The notes under the pieces are model-generated. The model made no database searches, was not told where the DNA came from, and saw only the letters and a program-made list of their open reading frames with translations. A stretch of 64,000 bases of DNA from Holophagales bacterium (lineage in GTDB: Bacteria; Acidobacteriota; Thermoanaerobaculia; Multivoradales; JAGPDF01), in assembly GCA_016699405.1 (NCBI GenBank), contig CP064972.1, positions 992,001 through 1,056,000 of the forward strand. The letters run 5' to 3'. The position numbers and the translations under genes were made by a program. Each line of letters begins with the position of its first letter. Within the stretch, counting starts at the first letter, position 1. Positions 37,173 through 45,903 of the stretch are shown in pieces.

Positions 37173-40100
37173 ATGATGAAGCACGACGAGGGGCAACGAA
37201 GGCCAGGACAAGCGGTAGCAACGGGGCATGCAGTGAGAAGACACCGCGACCGGTGGGGGTGCGCCCGCCTCTTACCCCTGGCGATTCTCCTCCTCGTCGG
37301 TGCCGGTGCCGCGCGGGGCGACTGCCGAACTACACCTGGCAACGTTGTTCCATCCTGCGGGTTCGCTTCACCTGCGGAGGTCAGTTCCTGGACGCTCCTC
37401 GCAGGAGCCGAGAAGTCCTGGAACGGGACGGACGGCCTCGGAACACAGGGCGCACTGCAGCTCCTTGAAGGGGAACCGAGCGACCCGTACCACGTGAAAG
37501 TCGCGAGCCCTTGCTTTGCGATCACCTCAAGCGAAAACTGGGATGTCGGAGCGCAGTTTAGGCCGCTCAAGAACGGCATCCCGGCGAATGGCTGGGGCCC
37601 CTGCCAATTGGGCCTTCAGCGGTTCGTAGACCAGCAGTGCACGGCCCAAGTGCTGCCCATCACTCCGCTCGCCTCGGAGAGGCTAGATGGAGGCAGTGGT
37701 TGGTTGCGAATCGGCGGCACCAGGTACTACCCGCCAGGGTACTACCGCTTCGTTGCAGAGTGTTCCTTTGGAGCGGCTGGGTACGGAGTGAGACTAGACG
37801 ATGCCACAGTAAGCCCTTCGCCGCGGAGTGGGTTCCCACGGTGCACAGCTTGGACGAGCCCGCAACCGGTGGGGTTCGGTGACACTGGGCTTCGTGATGT
37901 CCTAATGCTCCAAGGCGCACTCTACGCCGTCGGCGAGCATGGTGGGGCATCCAGGAGCACGGATCAGGGCCTATCTTGGAAGCGGCTAGGAGGACCGCTG
38001 GAGTCACTATGGTTAGAGGATGTCGCGACCAGCGGAACTCGTATTGTTGCTGATGCGTATGACGCAAGGGAAAGCTTCATGACCTTGGTTAGTTCGGATG
38101 GCGCGAGCTGGGAAAGTGTCCCGTGGGAGACCCCAGAAACGGTCCACGCCGCGATGTGGGACGGCGCCAGATTCCTCGGCGTTCGCGGTCACTACATCAT
38201 CGAAAGCGTGGATGGCCTTCAGTGGAGGCAGCTCTCGACGGAACCGAACGCTCCCGAACTAAGCGTCATTCGCCGATTCTCGTCGGGGTACTTTGGGTTG
38301 GGGAATGGCGGAATATACCGGAGTTTCGATGGCGTTGTCTTTTCGAAAGTTCTGAACACAACGGCGGCGTTTTCCCGCGATTCGGATGTCGCTTGGAACG
38401 GTCACACATATGTCGTCAATAGCAACATTCACCTCCTCTACAGCGACGACGGCGACCACTGGGAGGTAGCGGCCCTACCGTTCAATACCATCCCCGGCAA
38501 TCCCATTTGGGACGGAGTGAGATTCGTGGCGTTGGCGACCAACTTTGGCTCATCGGGGCTCGGCCCAGCGTTGGCTTCGAGCGTAGATGGGCGAGCGTGG
38601 AGCCTCGAACGGCGCGTAATGCCCACGGAGCAGACTGACATCTGGCTTTTTCGGCTCCGCAGAATCAACGGTCGCTACTTCACCGCGACGGGGGGTACCG
38701 TCCTTTGGAGCGACGATGCGGTTCATTGGAACCTGCCCGAAGGGGAGACGATGAATGCCATGTTCGATGACTTGGCGTTCGACGGGCGTGACTTCCTGGC
38801 CGCTACGCCAGTCGGTGTCTTCCTCAGCCGCGACTTGAGATCGTGGAGGAGAAGTCTCGCCTGGGGCTGGTCGTATGAGGGCTTCGCGTCGCCTGGCGCT
38901 GGAGTTGCCTACGGCAATGGGGTATTCGTCGCCGGCAAAGAGGGACTCTGGCGAAGCTCGGACAAGGTGACTTGGACACAGGTGGGCGAGTCGTCCCTCC
39001 GCATCACGAACATCGACTGGGTAGGAGACAGATTTGTCGCATTGACCAAAGACGGCGCCGTCTTGGCAAGTGTCGATGGAGCTTCATGGAGGCGATACCC
39101 AAGCTTCGATGGGACCAACACCTTCACAGAAGTCCTTCGCGTTGGTACGCACATCATCCTGGCAGGCAGGAGCATCGTCACGACCGAAGCCCTGTCGTCA
39201 GTGGTGGCAACGAGAGATCTTGGTGGCTCCGTCATCAGCGGAATGGCCGCAGCCGCTGACGGAAGTGTCGTTGTGGCAACTACCACAGGCGGCGCGGTCC
39301 TCCGCTCAACAGACCAAGGTGCAACATGGGCGTCGGCCGAGGCCCAGCCCGCCCGCGCGGACCTCGGGGTCTCGTGGTCGAGCGGCGTCTTCTGTGCGAT
39401 CGGTTATGGCACCTCGATGCGGAGCCGGGACGGTGCACATTGGGCTCTGGACGCGGGCGCCTTCCCGGAGGTCGAGTGGCGCGGCGGACAGTCCAAGCTG
39501 CTGGCTGGGATAGGGCCAGTGAGGATCGCCAGAGGAGATCGCGAGGGTCGCCTCTGGGTGAGTGTCTGCGGCGATTGCGGAGGTGCGGACAGCCTCTGTC
39601 TTTCCGATGATCGGTTCTTGCTGACTGCGGACTGGAAGGCGAGCTCGCGTGGGAGTGGTGCGGGAACGGCAGTGAAACTCACCGAGGATACCGGGTACTT
39701 CTGGTTCTTCGACCCCAGGAACATCGAGGTCGTGACGAAGATCGTCGATGCCTGCGTGCCGCCGTTCAACTCGTTCTGGTCCTTCTCGGCCGGCCTAACG
39801 AATGTCGGCGTGGACCTCTACGTAGCCGACACGAGGACCGGCGCAGTCCAGCGATACTCGAACCCCGAAGGCAGGCTCTATCAGACAGTGACGGACACCG
39901 CGGCCTTTCCGCTCTGCGGGGAGGAAGCGGTACAAGCCGAGGGGGGCGTTCAGGAGACGGAGGGTGCCGAGTCGGGAGGCGACGACACCGGGAGCGAGCC
40001 TTGGGCACCGGCCGCCACGGGGAGCGAGTTGTTGCTGGGGCAGGGGCGCTTTGTCGCACGAGCGCACTGGTCGACTTCTGCAGGCGGAGCAGGCGACGGC

Positions 40101-40364
40101 ACTGCGGTGTCCCTGACGGAGGATGCTGGGTACTTCTGGTTCTTCAGCCCTGCCAATGTCGAACTCGTTGTCAAGGTCATCGACGCCTGTGTGGACCCCT
40201 TCAATAGCTTCTGGTTCTTCGCTGCCGGGATGACCGACGTGACGGTCGAGCTGACAGTAGAGGACATCATCGCGGGTCAGTCCAAGACCTATCTCAGCGT
40301 TGGAGGGCGGCCGTTCGAGACGGTGGCTGATACTTCGGCGTTCCCGACCTGCGGCCCCCACTGA
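37173..40364 (+). CDS. Secreted Asp-box beta-propeller protein with duplicated C-terminal domain
   Basis: The 1063-residue product has an N-terminal signal (basic RRHRDRWGCARLLP then LAILLLVGAGAARG). At least eleven Asp-box-like units follow between ~230 and ~770, for example RSTDQGLSWKRL, SSDGASWESV, YSDDGDHWEV, WSDDAVHWNL and RSTDQGATWAS. These predict one or two beta-propellers of the BNR/sortilin type. Two copies of a ~105-residue domain end the protein (~810-915 and ~952-1060); both contain AVxLTEDxGYFWFFxPxNxE, a DAC...FNSFW segment and a final DTxAFPxC. They are joined by an acidic linker. The protein is probably surface-bound or exported; its ligand is unknown. GAGGTG supports the ATG at 37173. 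Confidence 0.82.
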   Translation: MMKHDEGQRRPGQAVATGHAVRRHRDRWGCARLLPLAILLLVGAGAARGDCRTTPGNVVPSCGFASPAEVSSWTLLAGAEKSWNGTDGLGTQGALQLLEGEPSDPYHVKVASPCFAITSSENWDVGAQFRPLKNGIPANGWGPCQLGLQRFVDQQCTAQVLPITPLASERLDGGSGWLRIGGTRYYPPGYYRFVAECSFGAAGYGVRLDDATVSPSPRSGFPRCTAWTSPQPVGFGDTGLRDVLMLQGALYAVGEHGGASRSTDQGLSWKRLGGPLESLWLEDVATSGTRIVADAYDARESFMTLVSSDGASWESVPWETPETVHAAMWDGARFLGVRGHYIIESVDGLQWRQLSTEPNAPELSVIRRFSSGYFGLGNGGIYRSFDGVVFSKVLNTTAAFSRDSDVAWNGHTYVVNSNIHLLYSDDGDHWEVAALPFNTIPGNPIWDGVRFVALATNFGSSGLGPALASSVDGRAWSLERRVMPTEQTDIWLFRLRRINGRYFTATGGTVLWSDDAVHWNLPEGETMNAMFDDLAFDGRDFLAATPVGVFLSRDLRSWRRSLAWGWSYEGFASPGAGVAYGNGVFVAGKEGLWRSSDKVTWTQVGESSLRITNIDWVGDRFVALTKDGAVLASVDGASWRRYPSFDGTNTFTEVLRVGTHIILAGRSIVTTEALSSVVATRDLGGSVISGMAAAADGSVVVATTTGGAVLRSTDQGATWASAEAQPARADLGVSWSSGVFCAIGYGTSMRSRDGAHWALDAGAFPEVEWRGGQSKLLAGIGPVRIARGDREGRLWVSVCGDCGGADSLCLSDDRFLLTADWKASSRGSGAGTAVKLTEDTGYFWFFDPRNIEVVTKIVDACVPPFNSFWSFSAGLTNVGVDLYVADTRTGAVQRYSNPEGRLYQTVTDTAAFPLCGEEAVQAEGGVQETEGAESGGDDTGSEPWAPAATGSELLLGQGRFVARAHWSTSAGGAGDGTAVSLTEDAGYFWFFSPANVELVVKVIDACVDPFNSFWFFAAGMTDVTVELTVEDIIAGQSKTYLSVGGRPFETVADTSAFPTCGPH

Positions 40365-40673
40365 GGCGCCGGTTGACGAAGGGCATTCAGACAATGCCCG
40401 GTTCTCGACGCGGCTCAGCCGCGAACTTGCAGTTTGATTCGTGGCGGGGAGACGCAGCTAGCAAGGGTGGCGGGCACACGCAGCCGTTCAGCGCTAGACG
40501 TGCCGGCGCGAAGCGGCGAAGGGGCGAGTTGCGAGAATAGATGCTACGGCGGCAAGCTGCCGCGCAGCAGCATGGGCGAGCCGGGGCCTTTCGGCTCAGC
40601 TGGTGGCAGGCAGGCCGTACAGCCTCCACGCTGACAACGGTTCAATCCATGGCCCATCATCGGTGACCCCAAC
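40365..40673. other. Non-coding gap closing the atypical island
   Basis: Convergent gap of 309 bases without a supported gene. A small hairpin lies at 40381-40399, and a second stem CGCGGC/GCCGCG at about 40410-40423. No attachment-site repeat or tRNA is visible. Confidence 0.5.
40381..40399 (+). terminator. Weak hairpin after the propeller gene, possible terminator
   Basis: GGGCATT and AATGCCC form a perfect 7-bp stem with a five-base loop 16 bases after the stop codon. Only GGTTCTCG follows, so the U-tract is poor. Confidence 0.35.
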
Positions 40674-42197
40674 CTAGCCCAGCAGCAGATAGCAGCAGCC
40701 GACGAGGACCGTAGGCACGATCGCCGCCGCAGCGAGGCCGAGGGGGGAGATGCCGCCTTCGAAGTAGCGGCCGAGGAGCGCCTGGCCGGCCGGGTTGGGG
40801 GCGTTGGCGATGACCGTCAGGCCGCCGCCGGTCACCGCGCCGGCCACCACCGCGTACTTCATCTCCGGGGTGAACCCCGGCACCAGCGAGGCGAGGTAGG
40901 TGATCGCCGCGTTGTCGTTGAAGGCGGTCAGCACGGTGGCGCCGAGCATCAGCGGCACCGGCGAGAGCCCGGCGAGCAGCGGGGCGATCCACCACTGCTG
41001 CAGCGAGCCGTGGATCACCAGGCCGGCGAGGAAGAAGCCGACGAGCAGCGGCGGCTTGAGGTCGATCGGCGCCTGGTGCGGGGCGCTCGCCTGGGCGAAG
41101 GCGAGGAAGAAGAGGAAGCCGCCGATGAACAGCGCCGGCGTGTGGGCGGTGAACACCGTCCAGCCGAGGAAGGCGAGGTGGATGCCGACCACCCAGACCG
41201 GGGCGGGGTCGCGGCCGTCGTCACCGGCGCGGGAGCGGCCGGCGGCGCCGGCGAGCGCGGCGAGCTCGCGCCGCAGCAGGAGGGCGTAGAGGGCCGTCGA
41301 GAGCAGGACGCCGAGCGCCGCCTTCCAGCCGAACTCGGTGAGCATGTGCGAGAGCCCCCAGCCCCACTTGCCGGCGACCATCAGCACCGGCGGCGCGGCG
41401 AAGTGGGTCAGGGTGCCGCCGACCGAGATGTTGACGAAGAGCAGGCCGAGCGTGGCGTAGCGCAGCCGCCGGCTGCCCCCGCGGTCGAAGACCTCCTGCG
41501 ACAGCAGCAGGGCGCTGATCACCATCGCCGCGGGCTCGGTGATGAAGGAGCCGAGCAGCGGCCCCACCACCAGGATGCTGACCCACCAGGCGAACGGCGT
41601 GCCGCCCCCGAGCGCCGCCAGGCGTCCGATCGCGGTGCGCGCGAACTGCAGCACCGGGCGGGTGGCGGCGATGGCCATGATCACCACCACGAACATCGGC
41701 TCGACGAAGGTGAGGCGGTGGGCGAAGAGGTGGTCGACCGTCCCCCAGCCTTCGGAGAACAGCAGGACGAGGACCAGCGGCACCACCCAGAGCCCGAAGA
41801 CCGCCTCGATCTCGCCGAAGAAGTGCAGGATCTCGGCCTTGAAGCTGCGCCGGTCGACCGGCCGCTCGTGCGGCTCGATCGTGCCGTCCCGGTCGTGGTC
41901 GGCCGCCGGCCGGTGCACCAGTCGGTGAGCGTAGGCGGCGATCCGGGGCGCGGCGAAGGTGTGGAGGATGGCGAGGGCGAAGATCACCGTGGCGACGACG
42001 TTGAGCGGCTCGGCGGCGGCGCGCTGGAGGAGCACCTGGCCGGTGGAGAGCCCCTCCTCGCCGGTGTAGCTCTCGAGCGGCGGCGGGAAGTCGGGGGGCG
42101 GACCGGCAGCGCCGGCGGCGGCGAGCGCCGCGGGCGCGCAAGCGAGCAGCAGGAGGCCGAGGGCGGCGAACAACGGGCGGCGGAGCGGCTGGCGCAT
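40674..42197 (-). CDS. Putative Na+/H+ antiporter, ion-transporter superfamily
   Basis: The 507-residue protein has an N-terminal signal-like helix and about eleven further hydrophobic helices. Segments GSFITEPAAMVISALLLS, NISVGGTLTHFAAPPVLMVAGKWGWG, TAFNDNAAITYLASLVPG and GGGLTVIANAPNPAGQALLGRYFEGG match the Na_H_antiport family of putative antiporters, with polar residues in paired discontinuous helices. Between helices 2 and 3 (~95-120) is a soluble loop, AADHDRDGTIEPHERP, resembling a single EF-hand calcium loop. GGGAGAA precedes the ATG at 42197. It lies back-to-back with a Na+/Ca2+ exchanger gene. Confidence 0.82.
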   Translation of the reverse strand: MRQPLRRPLFAALGLLLLACAPAALAAAGAAGPPPDFPPPLESYTGEEGLSTGQVLLQRAAAEPLNVVATVIFALAILHTFAAPRIAAYAHRLVHRPAADHDRDGTIEPHERPVDRRSFKAEILHFFGEIEAVFGLWVVPLVLVLLFSEGWGTVDHLFAHRLTFVEPMFVVVIMAIAATRPVLQFARTAIGRLAALGGGTPFAWWVSILVVGPLLGSFITEPAAMVISALLLSQEVFDRGGSRRLRYATLGLLFVNISVGGTLTHFAAPPVLMVAGKWGWGLSHMLTEFGWKAALGVLLSTALYALLLRRELAALAGAAGRSRAGDDGRDPAPVWVVGIHLAFLGWTVFTAHTPALFIGGFLFFLAFAQASAPHQAPIDLKPPLLVGFFLAGLVIHGSLQQWWIAPLLAGLSPVPLMLGATVLTAFNDNAAITYLASLVPGFTPEMKYAVVAGAVTGGGLTVIANAPNPAGQALLGRYFEGGISPLGLAAAAIVPTVLVGCCYLLLG

Positions 42198-42355
42198 CGG
42201 TTCTCCCTCGAGAAGGACCGCGCGCGCCGTCGGGCGGGCGCGGCGCGGAATCTATCGCAGGGGGCGTCGGCGCGCGGCTCACCCGCCGGCGTCGGCCCGG
42301 CATAGGATGCGCGCCGCGCCCGCCCGCTGGCGGGGAGAGGGGAGAGGAGCGCGAG

Positions 42356-43483
42356 ATGACCTGGCAGATCGCCGCGATGCTGGCTGGAGGGTTGATCCTG
42401 TTGGTGGCGGGAGCGGAGGGGCTGGTGCGCGGCGCCTCACGCTTGGCGGCAGCGGCGGGAATCTCGCCGCTGGTCATCGGGCTCACCGTGGTGGCGTTCG
42501 GCACCAGCGCGCCGGAGCTCGCGGTGTCGCTCAAGTCCTCGCTCGCCGGTCAGGCGGACGTGGCGCTCGGCAACGTGGTGGGGAGCAACATCTTCAACGT
42601 CCTCTTCATCCTCGGTCTCTCGGCGGGGATCACCCCGCTGGTGGTGGCGCAGCAGCTGGTGCGCCTCGACGTGCCGATCATGATCGCCGTCTCGCTCGCC
42701 ACGCTGCTGCTCGGCCTCGACGGGTCGATCGGCCGGGTCGACGGCCTGTTCCTCGTCGCCGGGATGGTTGCCTACACGGTCTTCATGATCCGCACGAGCC
42801 GGCGCGAGAGCGCCGCGGTGCGCGCCGAGTACGACCAGGAGTACGCGGTGCCGGCGCCGCGCGGGGCGGCGGCGCTGGTGCTCGCCGGCTTTCTCGCGGC
42901 CGCCGGACTCGGGCTGCTGGTCGTCGGCGCCAACCTGTTCCTCGGCGGCGCGGTGCAGATCGCCCGTGCCTTCGGCCTGAGCGAGCTGGTCATCGGCCTG
43001 ACCATCGTCGCCGCCGGCACCTCGCTCCCGGAGGTCGCCACCTCGGTGCTGGCGGCCGTGCGCGGCGAGCGCGACATCGCGGTCGGCAACGTGGTGGGGA
43101 GCAACATCTTCAACCTGCTGGCGGTGCTCGGGCTGGCCGCGGCGTTGAGCCCCGGCGGCGTGGCCGTGTCGCCGGCCGCGCTGCGCTTCGACATCCCGGT
43201 GATGCTCGCCGTGGCGGTGGCCTGCCTGCCGATCTTCGCCCACGGCTCGGTGATCCACCGCTGGGAGGGTCTGCTCTTCCTCGGCGGCTACTTCGCCTAC
43301 ACCGCCTACCTGATCCTCGATGCCACCGGGCACGACGCCCTGCCGGCCTACAGCGGGGTGATGGAGGCGTTCGTCCTGCCGTTGGTTGGCTTGACCCTGG
43401 CGGTGCTCGGCTACCGCGCCTGGCGCGAGCGGCGGGGCGCGGCGACCGGCGGAGGTCCCGGCGACCTCAACCGGGGAGGATGA
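42356..43483 (+). CDS. Calcium/sodium antiporter (YrbG-type, CaCA family)
   Basis: The 375-residue protein has ten predicted helices and the two inverted alpha repeats of the family: GTSAPELAVSLKSS...GNVVGSNIFNVLFILG and GTSLPEVATSVLAA...GNVVGSNIFNLLAVLG. The glutamates in GTSxPE are the cation ligands. The long loop between halves (~140-165) is short compared with eukaryotic exchangers and lacks regulatory domains. GGAGAGGAG precedes the ATG. A TAGGAT at 42303-42308 could be its -10 box. The 3' end overlaps the convergent ATPase gene by 17 bases. Confidence 0.94.
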   Translation: MTWQIAAMLAGGLILLVAGAEGLVRGASRLAAAAGISPLVIGLTVVAFGTSAPELAVSLKSSLAGQADVALGNVVGSNIFNVLFILGLSAGITPLVVAQQLVRLDVPIMIAVSLATLLLGLDGSIGRVDGLFLVAGMVAYTVFMIRTSRRESAAVRAEYDQEYAVPAPRGAAALVLAGFLAAAGLGLLVVGANLFLGGAVQIARAFGLSELVIGLTIVAAGTSLPEVATSVLAAVRGERDIAVGNVVGSNIFNLLAVLGLAAALSPGGVAVSPAALRFDIPVMLAVAVACLPIFAHGSVIHRWEGLLFLGGYFAYTAYLILDATGHDALPAYSGVMEAFVLPLVGLTLAVLGYRAWRERRGAATGGGPGDLNRGG

Positions 43484-45080
43484 CCACCCGCCGCAGCGGC
43501 TCCTCGCCGCGGCTCGCCGAGGAGAGGCCGAGACGTTGCGCCGCCTCGTGCTGCAGGTGGCGGACGTAGGCGCGCTGCGGGGCGAGCTCCACGGCCGCTC
43601 CGGAATCGAGGACGCGGTGGGCGGCGTGATCGACTTCGCGCAGCGCCGCCTGCTGGTCGGCAAGGCCGTCGGGCAGATCGCAGGCGTCGCGCAGGAAGCC
43701 CTCCACCTGGGCAATGGTGGCGCTGCGCAGCAGGTGGAGCGGCCGCTCGCGGAGCGGACGCGGCAGCCGCTTCTCCTGCGACTTCAGCGTGACGACGAGG
43801 TCGGCCTCGTGAACGCTCTCGACCAGCCGGGCGTTGGCCCGCAGTTGACGGATGGCGCGCTCGAGGCGCGGTCGCGAGATGGCGTAGGGCAGAAGGCGCA
43901 AGGTCCGTCGCCGGGCCGGACCCGGGGAATCGCGCCGCGGCAGATGTCCGGCGGCCGCGACGGCGGCCTCCTCGTCTCCGTCGGGCCCGGCCTCGCCGGG
44001 GGCGATCGCCACCCCGCCGTCGGGGGTCCGGGTCCGGATCTCCGGGCGAGGCGGCAGGCCGCGCAGCGCCCGATCCACGACCTCGGCGAGATCGCGATGG
44101 ACGGCGAAGGCGTCGCGACTCTGGATCTCGACGAGGACGTCGAAGGTGGGCGGGGCTCGCCGTTCGAGCACCGCCTTCTGCGTGCCTCGCCGCCGGGCCT
44201 CGTCATCGGAAAGGGTCACCGACTGGATGCCGCCGAGCAGCTCGTTGAGCGTCGGATTCTGCAGCAGGTTGGCGAGCGTGTTGCCGTGCGCCGTGCCGAT
44301 CAGCTGGACGCCCCGCTCGGCGATCGTCCGGGCGGCGAGCGCCTCGGCCTGGGTGCCGATCTCGTCGATGACGATCACCTCCGGCATGTGGTTCTCCACC
44401 GCCTCGATCATCACCGCGTGCTGCTGCTCGGGTGCCGCCACCTGCAATCGCCGGGCGCGGCCGATGCCGGGGTGCGGGACGTCGCCGTCGCCGGCGATCT
44501 CGTTCGAGGTGTCGACGACGATCACCCGCTTGCCGAGCTCGTCGGCGAGCACCCGTGCCGCCTCGCGCAGCAGCGTCGTCTTGCCGACGCCCGGCCGGCC
44601 GAGCAACAGGACCGAATGTCCCCCCTCGATCGTGTCGCGCACGATGTCGAGCGTGCCGACCACCGCCCGTCCGATCCGGCAGGTCAGCCCGATGATCGCG
44701 CCAGCACGGTTGCGCAGCGCCGAAATGCGATGCAGGGTGCGCTCGATGCCCGCCCGGTTGTCACGGCCGAAGAGGCCGACGCGCGCGAGGACCTGCGCCA
44801 GATCGTCGGCGCCGATCGGCCGCTCGGCGAGCTCGACGGCGCGACCGGGGTAGCGCGCCTCCGGCGGTCGGCCAAGGTCCATCACCACTTCGAGAAGCTC
44901 GTCGGTGCTGCCCCGGGAGACAATCGCCTGCTGCAGGTCCTCCGGCAGCGTGGCAAGCAGGAGGGCGAGATCGTCGGTCGGTGGCGAGGGGTGAGAAGCG
45001 CTCACGGCGAGCTCGAAGAGCCGAAAGGGACCGGCCGGCGCGCCTCTCGAGGGTGGTGCGCGGCGTACCGGAGCGATCAT
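43467..45080 (-). CDS. SpoIIIAA-like AAA ATPase with C-terminal R3H domain
   Basis: The 537-residue protein has a RecA-like ATPase: Walker A GRPGVGKTT in LLLGRPGVGKTTLLREAARVLAD, and EVIVIDEIGTQAEA as Walker B, with the HG of GTAHGNTLANLLQNPTLNELLGGIQSVTLSD. The C-terminus is an R3H domain (ELAPQRAYVRHLQHEAAQRLGLSSASRGEEPLRRVVILPG) that binds single-stranded nucleic acid. This Ycf45/R3H layout is widespread in Cyanobacteria and other phyla; its role is unclear. ATG at 45080 is used; a GTG at 45004 would give a shorter N-terminus nearer the conserved start. Confidence 0.88.
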   Translation of the reverse strand: MIAPVRRAPPSRGAPAGPFRLFELAVSASHPSPPTDDLALLLATLPEDLQQAIVSRGSTDELLEVVMDLGRPPEARYPGRAVELAERPIGADDLAQVLARVGLFGRDNRAGIERTLHRISALRNRAGAIIGLTCRIGRAVVGTLDIVRDTIEGGHSVLLLGRPGVGKTTLLREAARVLADELGKRVIVVDTSNEIAGDGDVPHPGIGRARRLQVAAPEQQHAVMIEAVENHMPEVIVIDEIGTQAEALAARTIAERGVQLIGTAHGNTLANLLQNPTLNELLGGIQSVTLSDDEARRRGTQKAVLERRAPPTFDVLVEIQSRDAFAVHRDLAEVVDRALRGLPPRPEIRTRTPDGGVAIAPGEAGPDGDEEAAVAAAGHLPRRDSPGPARRRTLRLLPYAISRPRLERAIRQLRANARLVESVHEADLVVTLKSQEKRLPRPLRERPLHLLRSATIAQVEGFLRDACDLPDGLADQQAALREVDHAAHRVLDSGAAVELAPQRAYVRHLQHEAAQRLGLSSASRGEEPLRRVVILPG

Positions 45081-45130
45081 GGCACAGGCCCGGTCGACGG
45101 GTGGGGCTCGGTCCGCCGGGCCCGATCCCG

Positions 45131-45136
45131 TATATT
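45131..45136 (+). promoter_or_regulatory. -10 box of the DUF3108 gene
   Basis: TATATT ends seven bases before the ATG at 45144, which predicts transcription starting at or within a base or two of the start codon. Confidence 0.5.
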
Positions 45137-45143
45137 TCCGCGC

Positions 45144-45818
45144 ATGCGCCGATCCTCGCCCCGCCTCGCCGCCCTTCTCCTCGTCCTGATGGCGTGGGGA
45201 TCCGCTGCCACCGCCGCCCAACCGGGGGACGAAGTCCTCACCTACCGTTGGAGGCTTCAGGGCTTTCTCCGCGGTCTGGCGATCTTCTCGATGCCGGCGG
45301 ACGGGTCGGCGACACTGACCCATCGCGATCTCGGCGGGGGGCACGAGTCGATCGAGCTCTACCTGGTCTCGGACCGCAACGAGGACGGCGAGTACTTCCG
45401 CTACGGCTCGGAGCGCGACGCGACGACCGGCTTGGCGCTGCGCGCCTGGAGCAGCTCTCGCTGGCGCGGCGAGTCGAAGTCGCGCGAGGCGCGGATCGAC
45501 CAGGCCCGGGTGGTGGACATCGCCTCGGCGATCCTGCTGCTGCGCCGCGACCCGCCGCGCCGCCCGCGGCAGCTCGAGATCTGGAGCGACGGCCGCCTCT
45601 ACCCGGTGCTGGTCGTGCCCCAGGAGGTGGAGCAGAAGCGTCTCCACGGGGTCGCCGTGGCCGCGCGGCGCTACTCGATCCGACCGATCCAGCTGCCGCA
45701 GCGGCGCGTCTGGAAGGGCGAGATCGACCTCTGGCTGGCCGCCGACCCGGCGGCGACGCCGGTGGCCATCCGCGTCGAGCGGAGCCTCGCCAGCGTCATG
45801 CTGACGCTCGTCGACTGA
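45144..45818 (+). CDS. DUF3108-like exported protein
   Basis: The 224-residue product starts with a signal peptide (RRSSPRLAALLLVLMAWGSAATAAQ). The mature part has the DUF3108-like beta pattern: LTYRWRLQGFLRGLAIFSMP, DATTGLALRAWSSSRWRGESKSREARID, LRRDPPRRPRQLEIWSDGRLYPVLV, and WKGEIDLWLAADPAATPVAIRVERSLASVMLTLVD. DUF3108 proteins are predicted periplasmic or outer-envelope beta-sheet proteins of unknown role. It is a single gene, divergent from the R3H ATPase. Confidence 0.8.
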   Translation: MRRSSPRLAALLLVLMAWGSAATAAQPGDEVLTYRWRLQGFLRGLAIFSMPADGSATLTHRDLGGGHESIELYLVSDRNEDGEYFRYGSERDATTGLALRAWSSSRWRGESKSREARIDQARVVDIASAILLLRRDPPRRPRQLEIWSDGRLYPVLVVPQEVEQKRLHGVAVAARRYSIRPIQLPQRRVWKGEIDLWLAADPAATPVAIRVERSLASVMLTLVD

Positions 45819-45903
45819 ACGGCGCCCGGCGCGCACGCGAGGATCCGTCGCCGGGGTTCATCCGCCCCGGCGCCGGGGCCGTACCTGACCACGGAGAGAC
45901 TCC

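Noticed and set aside
40387..40629. 80-codon ORF on the minus strand after the propeller gene
   Set aside because: Arg/Pro/Cys-rich with no ribosome binding site, domain or coupling; typical chance frame.
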